A stretch of 64,000 nt of DNA from Lingula anatina (Eukaryota; Brachiopoda; Lingulata; Lingulida; Lingulidae), in NCBI RefSeq assembly GCF_001039355.2, contig NW_019775399.1, positions 60,001 through 124,000 on the forward strand, in the 5' to 3' direction. Numbering within the stretch: the stretch's first letter is position 1; the number at the start of each line of letters is the position of its first letter. Under the pieces are notes generated by a model that was not told the DNA's origin, did no database searches, and saw only the letters and a program-made list of their open reading frames with translations. Positions 1 through 13,800 of this stretch are shown here, one piece after another. The position numbers and the translations under genes are program-made.

Positions 1-525
1 TAATAATAATAATAATAATAATAATCACCTTTGTCAAACCTAGCACATTTCTTACAAAGGCCAATGACCAAGCAGTTACATAAGTAGATATTTACTGTTC
101 ATACTTATATACAAATTATGCCATATAACCAGTGGAAGCAACTTTAATGCGTAAATGCAGCTTTGTTCCTGTTCTTAACTTGTCACTCCAATCGTAGAGT
201 TGACGTATAATAAATAAGGAAAAACAACACAAAGAGCTCATTTGTTAACCGCAATTTATAAACGATAAGAATAATGAAGGTATTCGAAAATTCCTGCAGG
301 AATAGGCATTGCTATACGAACACATGCATATTAATGCAAATGAATTATCACGATATATATCTCGTTATTTCCCTGAACGTTTAAGCGTAATTAACTACAA
401 AAGTCATGCCCGTTATCAACGTGTCGAAATCATATTAATGATTCAAGGATTCTTACATGTACATGTATGTATTCAGTATAAATGAGACGCTGAAGGTGGC
501 TTTATAATAAAGTAATCATAATAAA

Positions 526-570
<45 letters not shown>

Positions 571-1703
571 GAGTGTCTAAAGAATGTTATAAAAGATTTA
601 AAAAAAAACACGACACCGGTACTTTGTTATGAATTATGATAAGATGTTGGCGCCTAATGGCTTTTTAACGAGTAACAATACCAGTCGTGTCCTAGACGAT
701 GAGCTATCATGCTGTAAAGAACGCATAGAAATAAAATATGTGGCGAAACGGTCACATGGGATTTTTTTTTTACAAAATATTTACCTTAATGTTTATCAGT
801 AGTGTACAATACATGTCAGTTATCTTATCTCAAGATAAACTGTCACAGAGCGGTAGGTGAGAAATCCTGCAAACATTAAATCAGGCGTGCCCCTTGTCAT
901 TTTAGCAAATTATCAGGATTTTTTTTCATTTAATTCCTTTATTCGAGATAATGCTTATGTGTATTCATAAGGCATGACGAGTTATCACAATGAATTAAAT
1001 AAATATAATTCCTGTTGCGGTTTTAATTCTATACTAATGAACCTAGCGTTCGTGCCCGGCGTTCGTGGTGACGATATCGTTACATCTTTATCATGTCACG
1101 TATACAGCTTGAAGGAAATATACATACACAGCGCGGCGTAACAGCGTCCAGATAATTTTTTACTGAACAAATTCATTTGTATAAGGTATTTAAAAGAGCT
1201 GGAGCCCAGTTGGGCATCTCCATCGTCCGCCTCCACACAGAGTTTTTTCTGCTACTCGGCCATTTAAAAAAAATCCTTAATGAACCAAGCCATTTAACGG
1301 ACTACGTCATAAAACCGAAACCAGGCCAAGATTAATATGCTAAATATAATGAACTTGAGTCACGTAATGGTTACCAATTACCAATGTCACTTAATTTAGA
1401 ATCCAAATATTAGCATCATTTGCATGGAAAAAAGGGTCAGCAAAAATTTTTAAAACAGCCAGTGCAAAAAGGCTGCATTGTATTTTATCAGATTTTTTAA
1501 ACCTCTAATTTTTAAAACTCTAACAACATTTCCCACTCTGATGAACCATGTTATTAACATTGGGGGGGGGGGGGTATATACAGGGAGAGGGGTGGGGAGA
1601 GGAGAGGTGGGAATACAGCAAGACAATAAAGGTGGCTTTGCTAGGCTCAGAATACCTTACCATCCCCTCTCAAAGATGGCACGGGGGGGGGGGGGTAGTT
1701 GGT

Positions 1704-1740
<37 letters not shown>

Positions 1741-2334
1741 AATTTCATTTGGACCCCCAAACTTAGAATGCAGGGGACGGGGTGGAGGGGGGGGGGAGAG
1801 GAGAGACAACAAATTAATATTGTTGAATGAGGATTAAATAATTTGATAACAAGACGAAATAAACTTAATGCCGTTCAAACCATCTGCAGCTTAATTTTCG
1901 GGAGGAGGGCAAAGACTTTGGTAATGCTTCCGCCACTACTTCAACAAAATGTGCCCAGTGTGTATATCTATTTATAACATTGATTTCATAAAGCAGACAA
2001 TGCGCAATTATAAAGTCACGAATTCACAGTGGGAAGTCAAAATTATGAATTCATCTTTACAAAATGATATTAATTTTTGAGTTGGGGAAGCGTGAAATTG
2101 CACGGTGCTCCGTGTAATCTACAAGGCATCCCCGTCTGGTCCTTTCATTTAATATGAGTAATTGTGCCAACCTTTGGTAATCAAGAGTTCATCTTCGTTG
2201 CTCTGAATAGGCAGACTGTCTACAGCATGGAGATAATGCAGGAATGCTCTCCGTTACCCGTGAGAGTGTCTGGTACTCTGCATTTCTCCCAGGGTTTGCG
2301 AAAAGTTTGACTAAAGAATGTTGCGTTTTAACTG
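1..2334. other. No gene seen; microsatellite-rich upstream or intronic DNA
   Basis: Holds a (TAA)n tract at 1-26, a (GA)n tract at 530-565, G-runs at 1561-1574 and 1682-1694, and a (GA)n tract at about 1705-1739. No exon with a signal peptide that could splice into 3697 was recognised. It is probably intron of the deacetylase gene. Confidence 0.5.
530..565. repeat. (GA)n microsatellite
   Basis: Uninterrupted AG repeat. Confidence 0.95.
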
Positions 2335-3696
2335 AGTGGTGGATTTATTGAATACAAATACTGAACAGAGTTGTAAAATTAAGGCATATTTTTTACAGTT
2401 CAAGTCCTACTACTCGTTTTGGAAATTAATTTTCTTGTCTACTGCCGTGTCTTTTTATGTTGGTAACAGATAAAGCAAAAAGGCAATTTGAAAACCTAAA
2501 TAAATTAAAAGACATTAAAGAACTGGTAAAAATTGCATTTGCACACAAGATGAAAGGAGCTACAATCACAGCCCGCCCACAGATATGACGTTGGAGATAT
2601 TACACGCATTTTTTCAAAATAAAAATTACAGTCCAAGATTAATGTTTTTTTTTCAAGCAAGAATTGAATGGTGTTAAAATGTGCTTAAATGACGACCCAG
2701 TCAAATCCAAGATATAAAACAACTTCTTTTACGGGTAAGAAAAGTGAGAAAACTTCCTACCATCATTTAACTCACCTTGGATCTAATAACATGTTGTTTT
2801 TATAACGGCAAACATTGTGATTTATATCTAAATAACAGAGGCCAATTCAATTATGCGTGCAATGCGTATTGGAAAGTTAATGAAATACGGCGGCTGAAAT
2901 CATTATCATAATTTAGTATTATAAGCTGACACGACAGTTTTGAAATGTCATCAGCGAACATCTTATAATTCTATTACCATTTATGAAGCACTTTACCTTA
3001 ATAAGATATGGCATAAATTACAACCAGGTCATGCTGGGGATAAAGAATCAAATTCTGCATGTTCAAAAAAGGACGGAAAATATTGAAAAAAATAATGGAA
3101 AAAATAGAGTCAAAGTACCTTAGTATGGCGTTAGATGCCAACAGTTTCATTGAAATCTTTTCGCTGATAGATTAAAATCTTGATTCCTAAGTTCCAAATT
3201 CAAGAGGCCAATCTTTCCCGAAATAAATAAATAAATAAATAAATAAATAAATGGATATACAGTGTTTCAGTCGTACCAAATAGTCCAAATTGTTGAATTT
3301 AAGGGTCTTGTCCATTCTCCGGTTGCTTTATAAAAGGAAGAGAACGCTGCTTACCTCAACCCCCTGTTACACCTGGCTTGCGACCGCCTGGAGAACAAAT
3401 CTTGTCCCTCTCACTTAAATAGATAACAAAATATAGACAAATAAAGCACTTAAATGTTTGAAGTTTATAAACAATGATGTATGATAAATTGCCAAAACTT
3501 TAAATACATGTAAGTGAGAGTAGGGAGAAAAGCATTCTCCACAGAATCGCAAGCCCCGTGTAACGGGAATTTCCTTAATGTCTCACCACAGATTTATCAT
3601 GAATGGAATGAGACCGGAAATTACGTCATTAAAGTTTCATCCAGCTTCCGGTTTATAATTTGTGATACACTGGTGGTATTTGTTGTTACGTTCCAG

Positions 3697-4890
3697 GTGA
3701 ACCTGATGATACTCAGGGTGCGGACGGCTCCATGTACAGTCCGCAGATCAACCAGTATCAGCAGCACATGTACATGTTGATGCAGCAACAACAGCAGAGA
3801 CAGCAGGAAAGACAGCAGCAACAGCTTCAGCGAGAACAATTGTTACAGGAACAGAAACAGAAGCAAAGACAAAAGCAGGAACAACAGCAGCAGCAACGCC
3901 AGCAGGTGGTTGTCCAGCAGCAGCCATCACCCAAGCTGCCAGTTCAGCAGTACGCGTCTGTGAGGCAAAACAAGGATTACGCCAACTCACCGCCACAGGG
4001 CGGTGACAGATACCTTGTGATACGGCCGCCACCTAACCAACAACAGCTGCTGACTCCACAACAACAGCAGCAGCAATTGCAGCAGCAACAATGGCAACAG
4101 CAACAAGAGCAGCAGCAGCAGTTGGAACAGCAGGAGCAACAACAGGAACAACTGAAACAACGGCAATTGTTGAAACAGCAACAGAGACTGTATATTCAGC
4201 AGCAGTCCCAACAACAACAACAACAACAGCAGCAAGAACAGCCGGAACAGACCCAACAATATCTCCAACAGGGGCCTCCAGCTGCGTACACCCGCAATCA
4301 AGACGAACATAATCAACTACTTCTATCACGCCTGGTTCAGGGCTTCCAGGAACAACTCAGAAAAGAGAAGGAAAAGCAGCAGGAAATGCTGGAACAGATC
4401 AAACAGCACCAACAGCAACAGCAGCAGCAACAACAGAGACAACTTCAGCAGCTGGTAGAGCAGCAGCAACTGCAGCAAAAGCAACAACAGCAACAGCAAC
4501 AGGAGCTACAACGGGAGCAGCATTACAATCAAAAACACCAGCAATACAACAGAGGCGGATCTAATGCTATCCCAGCCTCGGGTACGGCTAGCCTGTACCA
4601 GCCTTTCATTCTAAACCAAGGTACCGATCACTCTCCGGAGCAACCAGGCGAACCCGTCCCGTCTGTGCAGCAGGAAGTGACGTATGAGCAGCACCCACGA
4701 CAGGAAGTTAAGTACGTGCAGGTGCCCCAGGAAGTGACGTACGTACAATACGTACCACCGCCAATCTCGGCGCCGGAGCAAGTAGCCCCTGTTGAACCAC
4801 GGAAAGAGCCAAAATTACCTTACTCTGGAAACACCGTGAAGGACTTGCCAGCAATGAGGACGCCATTGGCAGGGTCATTAGCATCTAAAG
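3697..4890 (+). CDS. Deacetylase gene, Gln-rich exon, copy A
   Basis: Acceptor ttccag before 3697 and donor gtatgt after 4890. The exon enters and leaves with one base of a split codon (phase 1/1). It encodes about 397 residues. The first part starts EPDDTQGADGSMYSPQ and is followed by long Gln runs broken by Arg, Lys, Glu and Leu. The end is less repetitive, with three variants of a QEVTYxQ motif and a Pro-rich stretch before SLASK. Gln codons mix CAG and CAA. No known fold is recognised; it may be a disordered or matrix-forming region. Confidence 0.85.
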
Positions 4891-6779
4891 GTATGTTATA
4901 CCCAATTAACAAGTTCGTGCAACACTGCTTTTACAAGGGGATCTTGACTTTATAGATATTATTTTTTTAAGATCGGAAATAGGATTAAATGGTATAAACA
5001 TACAGCCAAAATTTTCAACCATGATTTAAAAAACCTGTCTTAATGGATGATGGATAGTAGATATTACATTTGTAATTTTCATAAGTTTTCTAACTTGTGG
5101 AATTATAGCGAATTTAACAATTTTTCATTTAGTTTGGTAATTTTCTTATACATAGTCACCGTTAATGTTAGCAGTTTTTCTTTTTGTTTAGTAATAACTT
5201 TAGTTTTAGACAAAGTTAACATTTTTCCCTTTAATAACTATTTTGTTCAATAACACATATAGAAAGTAATCTCATGGATAAGAATCCGATTTCAGATCGT
5301 CTGCAACGTTCTTTGGTATGCCCCGCCCCTTTTGCCTCATTCTGTCACTCAACAAACCCCACGATCTATTACGCATGCGTATGGGGACGTCCGGTCCCGA
5401 ATACGGTGCCAGAAGGCACCCACTGCGTCATGCGAAACGGAGGGGTAGAATTCGTGTACGCATATGACAGCAGTCGTAAGTTTGCCTAACAGTCTGTCCG
5501 GAGATCTGGCATATCAATGCGTAAGCGGTGATTATTACAAAAAATCCTACGCGCTTGCACAAAATAGTCCGCGACGTGTGTTTCGCGCCATATTTTGCAA
5601 AATCCATATCTGTTATGAAAATCCAGGAAACTCTGTGAATAGCCCATTATTCCGCTTGAAACTTTCAAAAAATAAAATTTAGAACTTGATGTAAACGCAC
5701 AATGTAAAATGAACATTTCATTTCCGTGGAAAAATTTGTATCAGCTGTCTAAAAATAGCACACGCGTTTTTCCCAAGCTGACCTTGGAATTTTTTACCCA
5801 AAAATGAAATGATTGCAGAAAAAATGGACAAACCTAATTTTCTGATTTTATAATGATTTATGAAACTATATATGCTCAAATTACACCACGAAGAATCATT
5901 NAAGTGGTAGATTTATTGAATACAAATACTGAACAGAGTTGTAAAATTGAGACATATTTTTTACAGTTCAAGTCCAACTACTCGTTTTGGCAATTCATTT
6001 TCTTGTCTACTGCCGTGTCTTTTTATGTTGGTAACAGATAAAGCAAAAAGGCAATTTGAAAACCTAAATAAATTAAATACATTAAAGAACTGGAAATATT
6101 TGCACACAAGATGAAAGGAACTACAATCACAGCCCACTGATATGAAATTCAAGATATTACACGCATTTTTCAAAAATGCAATCTAAGATTATTGACATTT
6201 TTAATTTTTCAAGAAAAAATTGAATTGTGGTAAAATGTGCTTAAATGACAACCCAATCAAATCCAAGATATAAAACAACTTCTTTTACGGGTAAGAAAAG
6301 TGAGAAAACTTCCTACCATCATTTAACTCACCTTGGATCTAATAACATGTTGTTTTTATAACGGCAAACATTGTGATTTATATCTGAATAACAGAGGCCA
6401 ATTCAATTATGCGTGCAACGCGTATTGGAAAGTTAATGAAATACGGCGGCTGAAATCATTATCATAATTTAGTGTTATAAGCTGACACGACAGTTTTGAA
6501 ATGTCATCAGCGAACATCTTATAATTCTATTACCATTTATGAAGCACTTTACCTTAATAAGATATGGCATAAATTACAACCAGGTCATGCTGGGGATAAA
6601 GAATCAAATTCTGCATGTTCAAAAATGGACGGAAAATATTGAAAAAAATAATGGAAAAAATAGAGTCAAAGTACCTTAGTATGGCGTTAGATGCCAACAG
6701 TTTCATTGAAATCTTTTCGCTGATAGATTAAAATCTTGATTCCTAAGTTCCAAATTCAAGAGGCCAATCTTTCCCGAAA

Positions 6780-6822
<43 letters not shown>

Positions 6823-7782
6823 ATGGATATACAGTGTTTCAGTCGTACCTTATAGTCCAAATTGTTGAATTTAAGGGTCTTGTCCATACTCCGGTTGCTT
6901 TATAAAAGGAAGAGAACGCTGCTTACCTCAACCCCCTGTTACACCTGGCTTGCGACCGCCTGGAGAACAAACCTTGTCCCTCTCACTTAAATAGATAACA
7001 AAATATAGACAAATAAAGCACTTAAATGTTTGAAGTTTATAAACAATGATGTATGATAAATTGCCAAAACTTTAAATACATGTAAGTGAGAGTAGGGAGA
7101 AAAGCATTCTCCACAGAGTCGCAAGCCCCGTGTAACGGGAATTTTCCTTAATGTCTCACCACAGATTTATCATGAATGGAATGAGACCGGCAATTACGTC
7201 ATTAAAGTTTCATCCAACTTCCGGTTTATAATTTGTGATACACTGGTGGTATTTGTTGTTACGTTCCAGGTGAACCTGATGATACTCAGGGTGCGGACGG
7301 CTCCATGTACAGCCCGCAGATCAACCAGTATCAGCAGCACATGTACATGTTGATGCAGCAACAACAGCAGAGACAGCAGGAAAGACAGCAGCAACAGCTT
7401 CAGCGAGAACAATTGTTACAGGAACAGAAACAGAAGCAAAGACAAAAGCAGGAACAACAGCAGCAGCAACGCCAGCAGGTGGTTGTCCAGCAGCAGCCAT
7501 CACCCAAGCTGCCAGTTCAGCAGTACGCGTCTGTGAGGCAAAACAAGGATTACGCCAACTCACCGCCACAGGGCGGTGACAGATACCTTGTGATACGGCC
7601 GCCACCTAACCAACAACAGCTGCTGACTCCACAACAACAGCAGCAGCAATTGCAGCAGCAACAATGGAAACAGCAACAGGAACAGCAGCAGCAGTTGGAA
7701 CAACAGGAGCAACAGCAGGAACAATTGAAACAACGGCAATTGCTGAAACAGCAACAGCGTCTGTATATGCAGCAGCAGTCTC

Positions 7783-7837
<55 letters not shown>

Positions 7838-10800
7838 GCAACAAGAACAGCCGGAACAGACCCAACAATATCTCCAACAGGGGCCTCCGGCTGCGTACAC
7901 CCGCAATCAAGACGAACATAATCAACTACTTCTATCACGCCTGGTTCAGGGCTTCCAGGAACAACTCAGAAAAGAGAAGGAAAAACAGCAGGAAATGCTG
8001 GAACAGATCAAACAGCACCAACAACAACAGCAACAGCAGCAACAGCGACAGCTTCAGCAGTTGGTAGAGCAGCAGCAACTGCAGCAAAAGCAACAACAGC
8101 AACAGCAACAGGAGCTACAACGGGAGCAGCATTACAATCAAAAACATCAGCAATACAACAGAGGCGGATCTAATGCTATCCCAGCTTCGGGTACGGCTAG
8201 CCTGTACCAACCTTTCATTCTAAACCAAGGTACCGATCACTCTCCGGAGCAACCAGGCGAACCCGCCCCGTCTGTGCAGCAGGAAGTGACGTATGAGCAG
8301 CACCCACGACAGGAAGTAAAGTACGTGCAGGTGCCCCAGGAAGTGACGTATGTACAATACGTACCACCACCAATCTCGGCGCCGGAGCAAGTAGCCCCTG
8401 TTGAACCACGTCAAGAGCCAAAATTACCTTACTCTGGAAACACCGTGAAGGACTTGCCCGCTATGAGGACGCCATTGGCAGGGTCATTAGCATCTAAAGG
8501 TATGTTATACCCAATTAACAAGCTCGTGCAGGGCTGATTTTACGAGCGGTTCTTGACTTAATAGATATTAATATTTAAGATTGGAAATCGGATTAAATGG
8601 TATAAACATACAGCCAATTTTTCAACCATGATTAAAAAAGCCTGTCTTAATGGATGATGGATAGTAGATATTACATTTGTAATTTTCATAAGTTTTCTAA
8701 CTTTTAGAATTATAGCGAATTTAACGATTTTTCATTTAGTTTGGTAATTTTCTTAAACATAGACACCATTAACGTTAGCAGTTTTTCTTTTTGTTAAGAA
8801 ATAACTTTAGTTTTAGACACAGTTAACTTTTTTTCCTTTAAAAACTATTTCGTTTCAATAACACATATAGAAACAAATCTCATGGATAAGAATCCGATTT
8901 CAGATCGTCTGCAACGTTCTTTGGCATGCCCCGCCCCTTTCGCCTCATTCTGTCACTCAACAAACCCCACGATCTATTACGCATGCGTATGGGGACGTCC
9001 GGTCCCGAACACGGTGCCAGAAGGCACCCACTGCGTCATGCGAAACGGAGGGGTAGAATTCGTGTACGCGTATGACAGCAGTCGTAAGTTTGCCTACCGT
9101 TAACCTCCAATAATCGTGTGACGCCACGCACTGTGACGTCACTCCGTCGTATTAATTAGCCTCCCACTGTGCTAAGCTTATATATGCAAACCTTGCGCTT
9201 TATTTTTTGTCCCACTATTTACACGGCTATATTTGTACCTAAACATGAAATGTCAAGTAAGGTGCAACCGTGCTATACACACGGTTTATGACATCCTCTC
9301 AAAAATTTCTTTGAAAATTTCGTTTCTGACAATTTTCGTCAGTAAAGGCTTTTTTAATGTTCCTGCTTATGGTTCTATGCTAACAGGGTGTCTGCTTTGA
9401 TGAAGAAATTAATCACAATAAAACCAGCTGCCCTATCTCTATTGCATACAAAATTGACCTTAGGTGCCGCTGATTCAATCCCCATTAAAAACCTATAGTA
9501 GCGATTACCGTTATCCTGAGACCACTGCATGGTTGTACACCAATTAGCATAATTTCGAAACTGGGTTCAAGTGCATCTCCAGCGTTCCGTGATGAACACA
9601 TTGCGTAACGTCTAGGTAGCCGTGTAGTCAGTTCCAAAGTAGAGACCAAATTTATGAGTAAGTGATACACATCTATCTGATCATTTTATCGTTCGTTCTG
9701 TCCCATGCGTTATGTGAATTATGTACATAGAAGTATATATATATTGATGCACCTTTGAAGATCTACATTAGGTGCATCAATATATATACTTCTATTTTCA
9801 TTAAGATCTATACGGTGAATTAACATGAATCCTCAAAGTGACTTATGTACCACACGCGTACGCTGGATATCTTATGAAAAAGAGTTAATTCTCTCAACAA
9901 AGGATAGGTGCACGAGTTAAATTAACCCTTAAATGATGAAATGCCTAGATAATCACGTGGTTACGCATGACGTCATTAGGTTTCATTCCGACACCACCAA
10001 GTGTGACGTAAACATTGCAACTGAGACCTGATTGGCTAGATTGGTGGCTTAATAATCTTACAGCTTAGTCAACACCTAACACCCTTTTATCTGCCTGGCA
10101 TATCAACGGTCAGAATTTGAACCCGTGAAGCTTATCTGAATGAAATATATTCACCAAGTGTTTTGAATGGTAATACATAATATCTACATGTATGAAATGC
10201 TATAATAGACTGGATGTGAAACAGTGATTTGGGCAATGAAACAATATTAGCCCTCCCAATGGGATAGGATAAGCCGTCTGCTCTTTCCACATTCGCAAAT
10301 CCATGGGGAAAAGAATTATTTTGCTAAATCTGTATGTCAATACCTAATAATGACCATTACTTGTAACGGTAGAGGGCTTGATACCATTTCCAGATTTTGA
10401 AATGTTCCTCTAAAATAACCTTAAGCTTAGGTTAAGGGTTTATTAACGACATATATTCATACTGTGCCATTACCTAGGGTAATGGATATCTTCCTCTCTT
10501 ATGACATGGACCTTATAATCATTATTACATTTAACATAACATTATAACCATATAACATACACTGTATAGGCCTATCCTCTTAACCCGTAAACTTTTCAGG
10601 GTTAGATTCAGGCAGTATTTTATATATTTAAAAGCACTGTTTTATATCGACTTCTTTGGGAAGTACCCGGTGTAAAAAAGTAGCGTAATAACTGTATATG
10701 CTAAAATATGTTTTTTTTTCTAATACTTTGGAGATTATTTGAATATTTGGAGAATTTATGGATACATGGCACATGTATTGCCAAAATTTCATTTGCCACA

Positions 10801-13800
10801 TCATTTATCATCTTAAACTCGCCAAAACGTTTATCACATGAAAAATTCAAAAAGCTTTTTAAAAAGTCAAACGGCAATGCATTAAAACCATCTCATTTTT
10901 CTCATCCTTATTTCAGCCAAGTTAAAAAAATATAAGAGTGTTTCAAAAAGGCCAGTTGCCGTAGAAGAACCACAAAAGCCATCTGTTTTATTGCCTAATG
11001 TTGAGCCAAGCAGTACCTCTGACGGTGAGTGTAAGCTTCTATTTTCTCTGGGCGCAGCCTCGGTCGAATTTACTTTTCTGGGGCCTGCAAAACGACATAA
11101 CGGCAAGTGAAGAACAACGTTAACAGAGATATCGTATGGTCTGTCTTGGGCGTATTGTGAAAATGACAAAAAAGGTACATTCAGTATATTTATTGTGATA
11201 CTTATCATTATATAGCTATATATTACCTTGTCGCTTATATGACATAAACGGATCCCTACTGTTTCAGAAACATACCGACCTATCAAAACGTATCGTCCCA
11301 AGTTTGAGTGTGTTCCCGACTGCAAGCTACCGGAATGCTTCTGTCCGTATTCGGGTATTCCCGGCAACATACCGCCAGAGGAAGTCCCGCAGTTCGTCTA
11401 CATCTCGTTTGATGATTGGATAAATGACTACGCTGCTATGATGAAGTATTACAGGTAGGCAAAACACCTAAAATTGAATGAATTATTTCTTCCGAGTTTA
11501 CCAAATGAATGGCGTTACAGAGAGAATGTCATATAAAAAACCGTAGCAGCAGACTCTTATTTCTGTTGAATGAGATATACAAGAATAATCCTCACAACGG
11601 CTTCCAAATGAAATGATATTACAAATAAATCCTGATTCTATTTGACTCTTTCGATAACATTCATATTCTGCATAAAATGTAAACGTGTTTTTCGTCGTTT
11701 TAAGTCTTTTATAAATTTCCCATGGGAAATATGCATCGCCATTGTGAGATATATGATACTTTTTAATATTATTTTAAGGCCACACTTTTTTATTTTTATG
11801 GATGACATCCTCTGGGTACCCCAAAATCGGTGCGAGAGGGCGAAAAAAANNNNNNNNNNNNNNNNNNNNNNCTCATTTCCTTGCAAATTCAATAACAACG
11901 TTTGCGACAACCGACTTCGTTGGGGGCTGGGGGGGGGGGCCTTTTTTTTTTTTTTTTTTTTTGGAAAACGGGCGAAAATCCGTGCGCGCGCAGGATGTCA
12001 TCCATAAAATTAAAAAAGTGTGGCCTAAATTCATTTATTTGCTGTTTTTTTAAATATTAAGCCATTGTAATTATTGCAGATTGCTCTTCCATCCGTCAAG
12101 AAAGAATCCTAACGGTTGTTCTATTGGAGCGACGTATTTCCTTACACACAACGGCACAGTCTATAACCAGGTATGGGACAGTGCATTGTGCCGCGGTGTT
12201 CTGCGTCACATCTACCACAATCATTTTCCTCTCGCGTGATTGATATCGTATTTGTACAATAAAAAACTACAAACTTTTTAAGTTATGAACGATGCTATAA
12301 ACGGCGTTGCGCCTGTGTTAAATAATAATGATCCCCTTATTTATTTTCTGAGCTTTTTTTTAAACCCACTTTTATCATTCTGTCCTATTGTTTATGACAG
12401 GTAAAGGAACTTTACGATGCCGGTCATGAGATAGCTATTCACACTGTGTCCCACATAAACAACCTGACCTACTGGTACCATGGTTCCTATGATAATTACG
12501 TCAAAGAGATCGTGGGACAGAGAACATTCACACACGAGGAGACGGGTGAGTTGATCTTATTGATCAGAGGTTAAACTTAAACTGGTGTTAAGTATCTGAG
12601 GGTTAGTGTGACAGAGTCTACCTTCCATTATAATTATTGAGGTTAGGCGTTAGCGTGTCAAAATTTAGGGCGGGGCTTACCCGTACAAGTCACTGGGATC
12701 CGGACCCTGTTTAACAGGAGACCCACATGTACATAAGGCCGGCTCAGTTCTAAGCTCCATCAACGGACGGCCATAGCTATTCAACAGGTTTTGATATGTT
12801 TACTTAGGCCTTTCAAAGGTTCTTGACTAAACAATAAAACAAACGGCAATATGTTCTTGAAACACTTGGAGAGAAAACACTTCCATCCATTTTAGGTATC
12901 CCCATCGGTGAGATGATCGGATACCGCAGCCCCTTCCTTGCCATTGGCGGCGACAACGAATTCCAGGTGCTAAAAGACCACGGCTTTAAATACGACGCCA
13001 CCATGGTCCCCTACCACCCCCAGGGTCTGAAGGACAACTCCGAGCCCCTGTGGCCGTTCACACTGGACCACGTCCCCGGGAGGATGCTTTGCACCATGAA
13101 GAACTGCCCGACTAAGCCCTTCCCTGGCGTTTGGGAATTCCCAACCAATATCCACTTCCTGTTGGACGACAAGGGCAAACTGAAGACGCGGTGTACCATG
13201 ATAGACACTGCCTGCTGGCCGCAATCCAAGGAAGAAACGCTGGGGTACTTCAGGTCGGTGAAAACGTCCTTGGTTTTTAAGTTGTTTGAACGTTGAACAG
13301 TTGAACAGTTGGTTTTTAAGTTGCCTCAACTGTTCAACGTAAAAACAAAGCACTCAGCTGAGCGATGAAATGAATTTTATGCAAAAAAATTGAGCTGAAG
13401 CAAAATCGTCATGATTTTGCCAAAGACATAGCTTTAAATACATGTACCCCAGTATCTAGTGAAAAATCAATTTGTGACTCTGGTACATGTAGAGGGTATG
13501 TGTATATTAGACCTTTAAAGGTAGGGGTTTCCAAGCCACTGTATTTGCATAAAATCTTTATTTCTTTTTTCAAGGTATAATTTCAAGCGTTTTTACCACA
13601 CGAACCGAGCACCATTCCAAATGAGTACGCACGCCACGTGGCTAGACTGGTGGAGTCACAGGTACGCTATCGTTGGTTCCTCTCTCTCTCTCTCTCTCTC
13701 TCTTTTTCTTATAATAAGTACATTGTTGGTCTATTTAAAGGCATTTCTCTTCAAAGGATTGTAAAGCCACAGTACGCTACGACTATACTATACTGTCCTC

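Larger units (their letters stand above)
2335..5488 (+). repeat. Tandem segmental duplication, unit A
   Basis: About 3.15 kb that reappears at 5903-9096 with high identity, covering 1.3 kb of upstream intron, the Gln-rich exon, an intron and the chitin-binding-like exon. Similarity begins at agtggt/ggatttattg (2335) and ends abruptly after gtaagtttgccta (5488). The internal AAAT microsatellite has about 8 repeats here. Confidence 0.9.
5903..9096 (+). repeat. Tandem segmental duplication, unit B
   Basis: Second copy, starting two bases after a lone N at 5901. It differs from unit A by scattered substitutions, small indels, a longer AAAT tract (6777-6824) and a longer CAA tract in the Gln-rich exon. 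The 414 bases between the units (5489-5902) have no counterpart in either copy. Confidence 0.9.

Noticed and set aside
3748-4329. Long antisense and shifted open frames rich in Leu, Val, Ala or Thr over the Gln-rich exons (also at 7321-7938)
   Set aside because: They are mirror images of the CAG/CAA repeat; the spliced sense frame has better phase and family context.
4891-4955. Open frame continuing past the Gln-rich exon to a stop at 4955
   Set aside because: The gtatgt donor at 4891 and the in-phase next exon explain the end; the continuation differs between the two copies.
11850-11871. N run as possible scaffold break in the deacetylase gene
   Set aside because: It lies inside a palindromic element with intact flanks; exons on both sides join in phase.
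12970-13353. Minus-strand 127-codon open frame over the deacetylase exon
   Set aside because: Shadow of the GC-rich catalytic exon on the other strand.
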